Under the pieces are notes generated by a model that saw only the letters and a list, made by a program, of their open reading frames with translations, was not told where the DNA came from and did no database searches. Below are positions 22,286 through 33,480 of a DNA stretch of 64,000 nt, one piece after another. Each line of letters begins with the position of its first letter. Within the stretch, counting starts at the first letter, position 1. Position numbers and translations under genes: made by a program. Source of the DNA: Eulemur rufifrons (taxonomy: Eukaryota; Chordata; Mammalia; Primates; Lemuridae). The stretch is from the NCBI RefSeq assembly GCF_041146395.1, contig NC_090989.1, positions 174,933,501-174,997,500 of the forward strand. The letters run 5' to 3'.

Positions 22286-22924
22286 ATTTCCTATTTATAG
22301 GCTTTAAGGTAGCCACAATTTTGTTTATATTATTGTTTAATAAATTGTAAAATATTAGCTAAAGCTTTATTGTACTTGTTCATTTTGTAGATTAATAAAA
22401 CGTCTTCCTTGTATAGCCTTTGGGCACACAGACCATAAATAAGCAAAATCATAAATTTATAGGAATAAAAGCTTTCTGTTTCCCATTAGAGCTTGAGTCT
22501 AATGTGACTAGAACTTTTCTGCCTTTGGCCACAACTCTTCATGAGGTACAAATGCCTCTAACTCATTTCCTTCTAGAGATTGAAAAGACTTAGGGATGCA
22601 GTCAAATGTTCTTGAACTTCCATGTGTGGGAAAGAAACTTGTAAACAATAATCCAGAAATTCTGGGCAATTCTACATAATTTACACAGCAATTTCACATA
22701 TATTATCTCATATCTCATTTCAAAGAAGGCATTAAGTATGCTCCACTTTCTTATAAAAGTGTGCATACAGGAAATTCTTGGGAATAAATCCAACTTAAGA
22801 CATACAGGAGTTTGGCAATGTTACTAAAATTGTACCTCGATCCAAAGGCAGCAGGACACTATTTTCATAGCCATACTAATTTTTAAGCCAGAAGACATAG
22901 TTAAGGAGCCATCAGGTAAGATTA
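22286..22924. other. Unique DNA, nothing recognised
   Basis: I see no repeat family, RNA gene or exon. Confidence 0.4.
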
Positions 22925-23660
22925 GCTTCAGGCTGCATATAACAGCATAAAACAAAAATCTAGAATAATCATGACATAAACAATATAGAAGTTTATTTCT
23001 CTTGATAGTTTTGGACTAGAATGGCAGTTCCTCCAAATTGTCAAGAACTCCTGTGCCATTACTCCTATGCATAGCCTTCATCTTCATTGCAAGACATGGC
23101 TGCTTGATCCCTTGCTATCACATCAGAGCTCCAAAGAGTAGGAGAGAGGAAGAGAAGAAGATAGCCAAGCTCTCTCCTGTCTAAGGAGATTTATGGACTA
23201 TCTGGCCAGGTGTGGTGGCTCACACCTGTAATCCTAGCACTTTAGGAGCTCAAGGTAGGAAGATCACTTGAGGCCAGGAGTTCAAGACCAGCCTGAGCAA
23301 GAGTGAGACCCTCCTCTCTACAAAAAATAGAAATAATTAGCCAGCATGCTAGCATGCCCCTGTAGTCCCAGCTACCTGGGAGGCTGAGACAGGAGGATTC
23401 CTTGAGCTTAGGAGTTTGAGGTTGCTATGAGCTAAGACAATGCCACTGCACTCTAGCCCAAGTGAGTGAGACCCTATTTCAAACCAAAAACAAGACTTAT
23501 AGACTGTCTTACACAGCATTTCTACTTGCATCTTATTGACTAAATGTTAAATACTTGGCCACCCTTGAAAATACCACATGGTGTTTCAACTGGATGGAAA
23601 CGCGCCCGCTAAGGTAAAGGGGAAGAGGAGATGCAGGGTAGACAACTAGCAGTCTCCGTT
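22925..23660 (-). mobile_element. Ancient LTR (ERVL class, family uncertain), split by an Alu
   Basis: Left part: 'gctgcatataacagcataaa', 'aatatagaagtttatttctc', complementary to an LTR 3' end with an AATAAA signal. Right part: 'ccacatggtgtttcaactgg', ending 'gacaactagcagtctc', near the LTR start. An Alu sits between at 23204-23496. The host duplication around the Alu lets the two halves be joined. Confidence 0.5.
23204..23496 (+). mobile_element. Dimeric Alu with target duplication
   Basis: 'ggccaggtgtggtggctcac' starts the element. Both monomers are present, with the strepsirrhine-type 'gaggttgctatgagctaaga' in the right arm, and a weak A-rich tail. A 13-base duplication with two mismatches flanks it: 23191-23203 (ttatggactatct) and 23497-23509 (ttatagactgtct). 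Confidence 0.9.
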
Positions 23661-23712
23661 ATAGGGAGGGAGGGAAGGAGAGAGACGGGAAGGGAAGTAG
23701 GAAGGAGAGTTA
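23661..23712. repeat. Purine-rich low-complexity tract
   Basis: An almost unbroken run of G and A (gggagggaaggagagagacg and similar) lies here. It is a simple low-complexity tract. Confidence 0.8.
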
Positions 23713-23864
23713 CCAGCTTAAATTTCTTATTACCCAGAGATTAATTTCTACCAGCCCTCAGGTCTTCCAATAAACAAAACTTGGAAATTCCATCCACTGA
23801 TAAGTTGCAAAATTATCTGAGCAATGTTGTAGCACAAGTAGACATTGATGACTGCATTTTGGGA

Positions 23865-23930
23865 GTGGGAGTAGCAGTAGTAGTAGCAGCAGCAGGAGTA
23901 ATATTAATACAAGTAGTAGTAATAGTAGTT
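23865..23930. repeat. Imperfect (GTA)n/(GCA)n triplet repeat
   Basis: Units such as gta and gca alternate over about 65 bases. Open frames on both strands here (Val/Ala-rich plus, Leu-rich minus) are by-products of the triplet repeat and not genes. Confidence 0.8.
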
Positions 23931-24184
23931 CTTTTGGTATTCGATATATATTCCCCAAAGCATGTCAAATCATTTAACAGGATAATGAAACTAATGACAC
24001 TTCTATTTGAATAAACACATGCTTTTATTCTCCATGCTTTTCTGAGTTTTCCAGTAAGTGTTTATAATTAGTTACACTACAAAGAAACTGATGGACATTT
24101 ATACTGTAACTAATTAGATTGAAGCAGTCCTTAAAAAGCTAAGGTAGTTGGTATAGCTTGTGTTTAAGAAGATGAAACTTGAAG
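23931..24184. other. Unique DNA, nothing recognised
   Basis: A short A+T-rich gap with no feature that I can support. Confidence 0.35.
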
Positions 24185-24385
24185 TTGAGTTTAAACTTTG
24201 GCCCTATCACTGAAGAGGTGTATGTGACCTTTACCTTCAGTGATTCATTCTCTAAGTCTCAGTTTCCTAAATTGTAACACAGAGATAACAAAAGAACAAA
24301 AATATTGAGCTCCAAGGGCTATTGTGAGGATTAACTAAGATAAGATATAAAATATGTAAGATTTAGTACATGATCATAAAAATCT
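24185..24385 (+). repeat. MIR SINE
   Basis: Sense MIR order: 'ggccctatcactgaagaggt', 'gtgacctttaccttcagtga', 'agtctcagtttcctaaattg', 'gctattgtgaggattaacta'. The tRNA-related 5' end is mostly lost. Confidence 0.75.
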
Positions 24386-25319
24386 TTTTTCTAGATCTTC
24401 TCAATAAAGTACTAAAGAATAATCACAGAATATTTTTTAAAAAACAGAATAATTCTAACAGCAAGATATCCCTGAATAATTTGGTGGTATACATAGAGTT
24501 TACAAAAAGCCATAAAGATAAATACTTGTAATTGGGCAAAACATGGTTCATCAGATAATGCTATTGAGTAAAAAATGAAAATATTTGTTTCCTATAGCTG
24601 ATAATAACAAATAGTTCTTAAAATTAAAAATTAAATTTTTTTTAAAACCACAAAATTAAATATTGTCTAAGCTGAAAATGGTTCCAAAATATCAATAACT
24701 TGTTTTTAATTTATGAATATGGTACAATTACATAAGCCTATCAAATTTTATTATTTTGAAACCTAATTTGCTAAATTACTGGCATCAGAACTAAGCAGGA
24801 AAAATACTTTAGAGTCTGGACTTGTACATTATCATTGATCATTTCCAAGTATAAGGGCAAATCTTCTAAGGAATTTGCTTTTTATGTATCAATTAAAGCT
24901 CAGAGAGAGTTCCTCCATGTTCTCTTATTCACCTGGCTTGAATGATTAGTTTCTCCATCACCACTCATTGTATCACCTATTTTGGAAATTACTTTTTCTA
25001 AAGAAAGGTATGGGTAATTGTGGGTAATAGGGTGTCTCTTGCAAAATCAGCCTATGTACAGGTGTCTCAAGCTGTGTAACGTGTTCAGCATCTCTGTGGC
25101 TACTGTGGGCATCTCAACCTTCTTCATTGATTGCCCAGGTTTTTCTATCATCATTGCCCAGGTTCCTCCTCTTCTTCCTGTCCCTTATATGCAGGATTCT
25201 CCCTTATCTTTTTTTAAAGTTTCCTTTTTTCTTTTTGCCTTAGACAACTTCAATTCCTGCCCCCTATAGGTAACATCCTGTAAAATAAAGAATTTGGATA
25301 GCTAAATAATCTATTTATA
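24386..25319. other. Unique A+T-rich DNA, nothing recognised
   Basis: I saw no repeat family or exon. The 83-codon frame at 25018-25269 is hydrophobic but shows no family motif or splice context that I can defend. Confidence 0.4.
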
Positions 25320-25430
25320 TAACCATTCATTTAAAAACACACATATACTTATTAAAAACCCACTAGGTATTCAGAAATAAAAGACAATCACTAGCTTCAC
25401 AGAGTCTACAATTTGGCAGCCAACAGACAC
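25320..25430 (-). repeat. Probable L2 3'-end fragment
   Basis: 'accattcatttaaaaacaca' and 'tattaaaaacccactaggta' followed by 'tcacagagtctacaatttgg' resemble the antisense L2 end ('gagcacctactatgtgcc ... gagcttacagtct'). Confidence 0.4.
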
Positions 25431-27081
25431 TTGGAGTCACTGACAAAGATAACACAGGCCAACATGCAAGCTTTATCTCACAGGAGGAGGTTCTGAGCTA
25501 CTCATGGGGCAAAAGGCTCACAAAGAAGAATGAAACATCAAATCCAATTTATTTTTATGTTTCATCAGCCTAGATAGTTTTTAAGATCCTCTAAGTCCAG
25601 ATAAATGTCTTATTTATCTTCCTTTATCTTCTAGTCTGCCAAGAATGTTAGACATTTATGTTTGCTTGTTGAATAAAGGAAACCACTAGACTTGCGGATA
25701 TTGATGCTGGAACATCCCTAACTGTAAATGATTTTGTTGGGTTGTCCAAAAGGCAAATGGTCACTTTTTACTATTAGCCATTTGCATCTCATTATGACTT
25801 CATTATATACTTTCTTTGGAGTGGGTAGTTGTGCACAGCAAATAATTTATGGAGTAAAAAGATATCATGAAGACCCACAGAACCTATGGACTTTATTTAT
25901 CCTCAAGAAAGTGACGTCTGGGGATAAACTTTGCCCAAAGAATTCCTACTTTGACTAAAACAAAACTTCTACCTAAACAAGAACCCTACCTTATGTTCCA
26001 GAACTGAGCACGAATAGACAACCCACATATGCAACAATCTAAAGTGAAGTTTTTCTTTTGAGACATGCAATCTTTAACACCGAGGTAACCTCCCAAAGGG
26101 GCCTTAAATACTGAAGATTCAGGAGTAAATGGTAACATAATAAATGTTTTAATAATCAAGTTGTAAAGGATTAGAGATTACTCTCAATCAGGAAGATATG
26201 GTGCAGTTATGAAAATATCAAATAATTAACTGAATTTTCCTAATCTTAATCACTTCATGTCCCTTACTGTTTTTTTAAATATGAGATTTAGGAGTGATGA
26301 TAAAATACTGATTAATTGTTTTGCTTTGAAACAATTAGATTAAAATATTGTTTGAAGTTATTCATTTTACCCAGTTGACATTTTAATGTATAAATATAAT
26401 TACAGACTCCTTAAGAATGCTTAATTTTTGCCTTGATATATATGTTAGCAATTGTGTGTTTGAAGGAGAATCATAAAATGTAAAACTTTATGTTTAATCA
26501 CCAGTGTCAAAAATTATTAGGTAATAACCACCAGAGAAGAGAATGTGGTAAAAGATACAAAGGCCCATATTTAAGACATAATTTTTCTAATAGTTTCTCT
26601 GATTTTAAGATGTCATGGCGTCATATGAAGGTTAACAGGTCAGATACCAAATGGACTTTTTAAAAAATGTTAAGTGATCAATTTGCACTCATAAAAGGGT
26701 TAAGATTACTGGAAGCTAAAGTCCTCTTTGACCATCATCTAGGTACATCACTGGCTACAGAGACAATAAAATCTGCCTCTCCTGAGTGTTCCACTGGCTA
26801 AGCAAGAGTAGATCAAAGAAGTTGCTTAAAGGAAGACTGCTCCAGCATTGAGGGCAGAATATAATTTCATTAGATATTATAAGACTAGAATTTTGACACT
26901 AGAAAATATTGTTAAAGGTCTGCTTCATTAATCCTGGTCTGGACCTCGGTCTGTCTCTCTCTGTAACCTAAATCACAGTCCTCATTTTCTCACTGCAGGA
27001 CAGTGGTACAATGCCAGGGTACCACTGCTGGGAGGTGGCATTGAGGAAAGCTTTGTCTTTTGACAAAGCTGATTTGGTTTT
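25431..27081. other. Unique A+T-rich DNA, no gene seen
   Basis: I recognise no repeat family over 1.6 kb. A 76-codon frame at 25728-25958 has no motif. Confidence 0.4.
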
Positions 27082-27090
27082 TAGATTGCA

Positions 27091-27428
27091 TTTTTTTTTT
27101 TTTTTTTTTTTGTTGAGACAGAGTCTCACTTTGTTGCCCAGGCTAGAGTGAGTGCCGTGGCGTCAGCTTAGCTCACAGCAACCTCAGACTCCTCGGCTTA
27201 AGCGATCCTACTGCCTCAGCCTCCCGAGTAGCTGGGACTACAGGCATGCGCCACTATGCCCGGCTAATTTTTTCTATATAGATTTTTAGTTGTCCATATA
27301 ATGTCTTTCTATTTTTAGTAGAGACGGGGTCTCGCTCAGGCTGGTCTCGAACTCCTGACCTTGAGCAATCCACCCGCCTCGGCCTCCCAGAGTGCTAGGA
27401 TTACAGGCGTGAGCCACCGCGCCCGGCC
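27091..27428 (-). mobile_element. Lemur-type Alu, inverted, little diverged
   Basis: T tail, then 'gagacagagtctcactttgt', both monomers, and the head complement 'gccaccgcgcccggcc'. The mid-region has an additional A/T-rich stretch ('tatatagatttttagttgtc') before 'atttttagtagagacggggt', and the left arm reads 'cccagagtgctaggattaca'. Both are strepsirrhine traits. Many CpGs are intact. A near-exact target duplication tagattgca(t)n flanks it (27082-27090 and 27429-27437). It is probably one of the younger Alus in the window. Confidence 0.93.
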
Positions 27429-27444
27429 TAGATTGCATTTTTTA

Positions 27445-27734
27445 TTGTCGAAAGCTTTGGCTAAGTGCAGGTTTTAAATCTATTATGATCATAAACATAA
27501 TGTACTTTATTCAGCCTGTGTCTACATGCCAACAAACAAAATTTGGGGGTAGGAATAAATAAGAAAAAAAAACTTTTGCTAGTTTCCTAACAGTAAAACT
27601 AGATTTTCCCAATCAAATATGAAGTCCAATTTTTTTAAATTCAAGATAGATGTTAGTAAAATTTTCAAGAGAAGTGCTCCTTGTAAACACATTTAAGAGT
27701 ACATATTTTTATTAAGTTAAATTTATTTTTTATC
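27445..27734. other. Unique A+T-rich DNA
   Basis: No feature was recognised between the Alu and the next L1. Confidence 0.35.
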
Positions 27735-28880
27735 ATACTAAAAATCTTCTGCCCAGCAAAGGAATCATTCAACAAAGTAAAGAGAAAACTTACAAAATGG
27801 GAGAATATAGTCACAAATTACACATCTGATAAGGTGTTAATATCTAAAATATAAAGGAACTCAATGCAGTAGGGAAAAAATAACATATAACCCAATTAAA
27901 AATGAACAAAGGATCTGAATAGACATTTTCCCAAAGAAGACATACAAATGGCCAATAACTGTATGAAAAGATGCTCAATATCACTAATCATCAGGAAATG
28001 CAAATCAAAACCACAATGAGTTATCACCTCATACATGTTAAAATGGTTATTATCAAAAAGTCAAAACAACAAGAGTTGGAGAGGAGGTGTAGAAAAGAGA
28101 ACCACTGTACACTGTTGGTGGGAATGTACGTTGGTACAGCCATTATGAAAATGGTTTCCTCAAGAAATTAAAAATAAAACTACCCTATGATACAGCAGTC
28201 CACTACTGGGTATATATCTGAAAGATATGAAATCAGTAATTTGAGATTTCTGCACTCCTGTGTTCATTGCAGCATTATTCACAATAGGTAAGATATGGAA
28301 TCAACCTAAGTGTCTATCAACAGATGAATGAATAAAGGAAATGTGGTATTAAATATATAGATGCAACAGAATACTACTCGGCCTTAAAAAAGATTGTTAT
28401 TGGCAGGGCCCATTTGACAAGATGGATTAATCTGAAGGACATCATGGTATGTGAAATAAGCCAGGCACAGAAAGACAAATACCACATGATCTCACTTATC
28501 ATGAAGTGTAAAAATGTCAGACTCAAAGGAATAGGGAATAAAATGGTAGTTACCAGGGGCCTGGGGGTTGGAGGGTTTGGAGATGTTGGTCAAAGGACAC
28601 AAAATTTCACTTAGGTGAAATAAGTTCAAGAGATCTATTGTACATCGTGGTGACTATCGTTAATAACAATATATTGTATACTTGAAAATTGCTAAGAGAA
28701 TGGATTTTAATAGTTCTCACCACAAAAAAATAAGTATGTGAGGTAATGCATATGCTAAGTAGCTTGATTTAGCCATTCCACAATGTGTATACATATATAT
28801 ATCAAGACATTATGCTGTATACCATACATATATACATCATTTTTGCTTGTCAATTAAAATAAAAAATAAATAAAATTATT
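27735..28880 (+). mobile_element. 5'-truncated L1 (L1MA/L1PB age)
   Basis: Sense ORF2 C-terminal sequence runs through 'gaaatgcaaatcaaaaccac', 'gttggtgggaatgtacgttg', 'gcagcattattcacaatagg', 'gcacagaaagacaaatacca', then a 3' UTR with 'gtacatcgtggtgactatcg' and a tail 'aattaaaataaaaaataaat'. Stops break the frame throughout. It is older than the L1 at 7747. A-rich flanks hide any target duplication. Confidence 0.85.
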
Positions 28881-29692
28881 TTTGAATTTGTAAGCGCTTT
28901 TTGATTTTTTTAAAGTGATACTGATTTTGTAAGAAATTAGGGAAAGCAATGGTGAGGAGTCACAGTAAATGGAGCACACTTTTGCATATTGTGGCTATAC
29001 CCTCCATCATTGCACCAAGTATTTCACGTTCATTTTTGGTCATGTTATGATAAGGGCTAAGTCTGGATAGTGTCAAAATATCCAGATGCAAAGGAAAAAG
29101 CCACTCAATCAGGCTGCTTTGTTTAGCAGCTACCAAACTCCTTGGGTTTGGAGGCATCCGAATGATTGTCTGAAATGTTCACGTTGCATCTGGATGTTTA
29201 GCATTGTGTAGCCACAATGAAAGACAAAGTGTTAAGTTTTACAGCTGTTAGGGTAACACCCTTTTATTTTTTTCTTATGCTTCACAGAAATAATCTTCTT
29301 TTACAGGATAATTTTTATATCAAATTATACAATTGATGCTGCAGGGTGGGAAAGTATTCTGGAAAGTATTATGAATACTGTCTGGAGCAAAAGGGCAGAG
29401 CACTTCGGGAGTAACAATTCCAGTAATGGCTGTGAGGGCAGGTAGTGGAAAGCACAGTTTAGTGTTAATGCTCGGATATAAGGTAATCTAATAGATATGA
29501 CAGATTTGATGGAGAAAGTGGAAAAATTAAGGCTGAATTTGTAGAATCCCATATAAGTGAAAATAATGGGGATTTATTTATGTTGGAGGTAGAACACAAG
29601 AATCACAGTATATTACATGGTGCTGCAGGAACAATAAATGCTACAGATTTAGCTAAGTAAACTAAACTATATATATAGGTATAGTTATATAT
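28881..29692. other. Unique DNA, nothing recognised
   Basis: I see no repeat family or exon. Confidence 0.4.
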
Positions 29693-29714
29693 AACTTATA
29701 TATATATATAAGTT
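29693..29714. repeat. Perfect 22-bp AT-rich palindrome
   Basis: An 'aactta' arm, an alternating AT core and a 'taagtt' arm make a self-complementary 22-mer inside a longer A+T-rich stretch (29665-29730). It is likely a slipped AT microsatellite. Confidence 0.85.
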
Positions 29715-30495
29715 AAATGTTATATAAGTTCCACTGAGATTTATCTAGATTGTTGCATTTTTGAAAATGTTAATGACTTCATATTAAGCTAATGTTTATT
29801 TTAAAAGTCTCAAACAAGAACATCTCTTCTCTCCGAAAATATAGAATAATTTATTTCTGTAGCAGCTTCAGAAAGTCACTGTAATTTAGTGGAAAAGTGT
29901 GCCCCAATTTCATCAGAACTTTGCCTTGTGATTTTCTACCTGTACTTGAGTCATGTTGATTAACTCTTGTCTGTCTTGCTTTCTCCAACTGCCGAGCGGA
30001 AACAAACCCTTTCCCCTTCCCTGAGGAAAGTTCTCTCATTCTTTCCAATCTGACAGACAGTTTGAAATATATTAAAAGCTAAGAAATGTTTTGAGTTGCA
30101 GGAAATTGAAACCATGAGACTGTTACTATAAAATATCACATGCAAAAATGTATCTTGTTTAAGATGAAATTATCTGATTTAAGTCAAATATCTTCTACTA
30201 TAATACCTTATTCACAGTGTAGTAGATTGTATCAGCATTTTTTTAAATTCATCAACAAACTTCTTTTTTCTAATTTATGTGAATCCATGAAGGATTCATA
30301 TGACCATTTAAAGGACATTATAAAGAAAAACCACTAAAAAATAAATCACAAAAAACATTAAGCATTTTTAACTTCTCAATAGGGAAAAATGTGAAATATG
30401 TGAAAATACAATTCTACTGACAAAAATAGTTTTTTATGTAAAAAATGGCTTGTCCTTTGGAAAAATATACTAAATATTTGCTCACCTTGGATATA
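29715..30495. other. Unique DNA, nothing recognised
   Basis: I saw no repeat family or exon. Frames of 60-65 codons near 29850-30337 lack motifs. Confidence 0.4.
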
Positions 30496-31063
30496 TTTTT
30501 CTTCCCCCCAACTTTATTGAGGTATAATTGACAAATAAAAATTATATAAATTTAAGGTATCTAATGTGATGTTTTTATATCTGTACACATTGTGAAATGA
30601 CTACCACATTCAAGCTAACCACCACGTCCATCACCTCACCTAGTTACCTTGTGCATGTGCATGTGCGTGTATGTGTATGTGTGGTGAGAATACTTGAAAT
30701 CTATTCCTTCAACAAATAAGTATGCAATACATTATTATAAACTGTAGTTACCATACTGTGCATTAGGTCTCCAAAACCTATTCATCTTATAAATGAAAGT
30801 TTATGCCCGTTGATCAACATCTTTCCATTTCTCCCACTCCCCACATTCTACTCTCTGTTTCTATAAGTTTGACTTACTTTTTTTTAGATTCCACATATAA
30901 GTGAGATCATACAGTATGTGTCTTTCTGTTTCCATCTTATTTCATTTAGCATAATGCCCTACAGGTTCAACCATGTTGTTGCAAATGCCAGTATTTCCTT
31001 TCCTTCCTTCCTGAATAATATTCCATTGTATGTCTATATTACATTTTCTTTATCCATTCATCT
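30496..31063 (-). mobile_element. Old L1M, part 1 of 3 (3' end)
   Basis: Antisense L1M 3' UTR: 'caactttattgaggtataat', 'accaccacgtccatcacctc', 'catactgtgcattaggtctc', 'cattctactctctgtttcta', ending 'tttatccattcatct'. The same element resumes at 38785 with 'tatacattcatct' and at 41937. It was cut by a younger L1 and by an ERVL insertion. A short imperfect (GT) tract lies near 30655-30685. Confidence 0.85.
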
Positions 31064-31422
31064 TGTTCTTATAATAGATTTAGTGGTATAGGTGCAATTT
31101 GGTTACATGGATATATTGTTGTGGTGAAATCTGGGTTATTAATGTACCAATCATCTGAATAGCACACAATGAACCCAATAGGCAATTTTTCATTCTTCAG
31201 CCCCCTTCTGCCCTCTCACATTTTGGAATCTCCAATATCTATTATTCTTCTCTGTACATCCATATGTAACCATTGTTTAGCTCTCAGTAAACGAGAACAT
31301 GCAGTATTTGACTTTCTGTTTCTGAGTTATTTCACTTAGGATAATGTTCTCCACTTCCATCTATGGGGCTGCAAAAGAAATGATTTCATTCCTTTTTTAT
31401 GGCTGAGTAGTATTCCACACAT

Positions 31423-31425
<3 letters not shown>

Positions 31426-31453
<28 letters not shown>
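31426..31453. repeat. (GT)n microsatellite
   Basis: About 14 uninterrupted GT units lie within the L1 3' UTR, probably grown from the 'gtgtatatg' text usual at that point of L1. Confidence 0.95.
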
Positions 31454-31469
31454 TAATATATACGCATAC

Positions 31470-31757
31470 TTCCTTTTTTCTTTTTTGAGACAGAGTCTCA
31501 CTCTGTCACCCCACATAGAGTGCAGGGGCATCATCGTAGCTCACTGCAGCCTCAAACTCCTGGGCTCAAGCCATCCTCCTGCTTCAGCCTCCTGAATAGC
31601 TGGGACTACAGGCACACACCAGATAATTTTCCTATTTTTAGTAGAGAGAAGGTCTCACACTTGCTCGGGCTGGTCTCAAACTCCTGAACTCAAGCAATCC
31701 TCCTGCCTTGGCCTCCCAGAGTGCTAGGATTATAGGCGTGAGCCACAGTGTCCATCT
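31470..31757 (-). mobile_element. Alu, inverted, inside the L1 3' region
   Basis: 'gagacagagtctcactctgt' to 'gtgctaggattataggcgtg' and 'agccacagtgtccat'. Both monomers are present and diverged. The target duplication is not clear. Antisense L1 text continues on both sides, so the Alu is younger than this L1. Confidence 0.88.
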
Positions 31758-32871
31758 CCCATATTTTATTTATATAATCATTTGTTGATGGATACTTAGG
31801 TTGGTTCTATACCTTTACTATTACAAATAGCACTATGATAAACATATGAGTGTAGGTGTCTTCTTTTTATAATAATTTCTTTTTCTTTGGGTAGATACCC
31901 CATTGTGGAATTGCTGGATCAAATGGTAGTTGTTTTTAGTTCTTTGAGAAATATGCATACTGATAGAAGCTGTACTAATTTACATTCCCACCAACAGTGT
32001 ATAACTGTTCCCTTTTCACCACATCTGCACCAACATCTATTGTTTTTTGACTTTTTAATAATGGCCATTCTAACTGGAGTAAGATGGTATCTCATTGTGG
32101 TTTTAATTTGCATTTCTCTGATGATTAGTGATATTGAGCATTTTTCATGTTTGTTGGTTGCTTGTATGTCTTCTTTTAGTGAAGGCCTGTTTGTGTTTAC
32201 ACACTTTTTAATGGGGTTATAATTATTTTTTTTTCTTGTTGACATGTTTGAATTCCTTGTCAATTCTGGTTATTAGCCCTTTGTTGGAAGCATAATTTGC
32301 AAATGTTTTCTTCCATTCTGTAGGTTGCCTGTTTACTCTGTTGATTATTTCTTTTGCTGTGAAGAATCTTTTTAGTTTAATTCAGGCCTACTTGTCTATT
32401 TTTGCTTTTGTTGCATTAGCTTTTGAGGACTTAATCATAAATTCAAGGTCAATGTCCAAAAAATTTTTCCTAGGTTTTCTTCTAGGATTTTTATAGTTTC
32501 AGGTCTTACATTTAAGTCTTTAATCCACCTTGAGTTAATTTTTGTGTAGGATGAGACATAGGGATCCAATTATATTCTTCTGGATATGGCTATCCAATTT
32601 TCCCTGCACCATTTATTGAAGAGTGTGTCTTTTCCCCAGTGTATATTTTTGTCAACTTTATCAAAGATCAGTTGGTTGTAGGCATGTGGCTTTATCTCTG
32701 GCTTCTCTATTCTGTTCCATTGATCCATGTGTCTATTTTCACACCAGTACCATTTTCTTTTGATTAGTGTAGACTTGCAGTATAATTTGAAGCCAGGACA
32801 AACAAATTGTACCTTTTGTTTAGGACTGTTTAGGAGTAGATATTCGGGCTCGATTTTGGTGCCATATGAAC

Positions 32872-33209
32872 GTTTTTTTTTTTTCTGTTGAGACAGAGTG
32901 TCAATTGGTGTCCCCAGGTAGAGTGCAGTGATTGTAGGTTACCACAGGCTCCAAGTCCTGGGCTCTGAGTGATCCTTCTGCCTCAGCCTCCCCGGTAGCT
33001 GGGCCTACTGGTGCGCACCACAATGTCTGGCTGGGTTTTGTGGTTTTGTGTATTTTTTTTCTGTCTTTTTGTATTTCTTGTTTCTAGCATAGAGGAATGG
33101 AGTCTCACTGTGCTCAGGCTGGTGTTGAACCCCTGAGCTGCAGCTACCCTCCCGCCTCAGCCTCCCAGAAAGCTAGGATTACAGGCGTGAGCCATGATGC
33201 CTGGCCCAT
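32872..33209 (-). mobile_element. Diverged Alu, inverted, inside L1 ORF2
   Basis: T tail, 'gagacagagtgtcaattggt', 'ctcagcctccccggtagctg', a longer T/G-rich mid-part, then 'cccagaaagctaggattaca' and 'ggcgtgagccatgatgcctg'. The flanks gccatatgaac and gctatatgaat look like an imperfect target duplication of ORF2. The T/G-rich middle is unlike the other Alus here. Confidence 0.85.
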
Positions 33210-33455
33210 GCTATATGAATTTTAGGATTGTTTTGTCTAATTCTGTGAAAAATGACATTGGTAATTTGACAGGAATTGCATTGAATCTATAGATTGGTTT
33301 GGAAAGTATGGTTATTTAAACAATATTTATTCTTCCAATCCATAAGCATGGCAAGTTTCTCCATCTGTTTGTGTTGGCTACAATTTCTTTCATCAGTGTT
33401 TTATAATTTCCTTGTAGAGATCTTTCTCCTCCTTGGTTAAATGTCTTCCTAAGGG

Positions 33456-33480
33456 TTTTTTTTTTTTTTTTTTTTTTTTT
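33456..33480. repeat. T25 homopolymer within L1 ORF2
   Basis: An uninterrupted T run (A run on the L1 sense strand) sits where L1 ORF2 normally has a short T-rich stretch before 'gtagctattgtaaa'. It looks like local expansion, since L1 text continues on both sides. Confidence 0.9.

Noticed and set aside
23758..24014. Hydrophobic Leu-rich and Val/Ala-rich small proteins
   Set aside because: Both are translations of an imperfect GTA/GCA triplet repeat on opposite strands.
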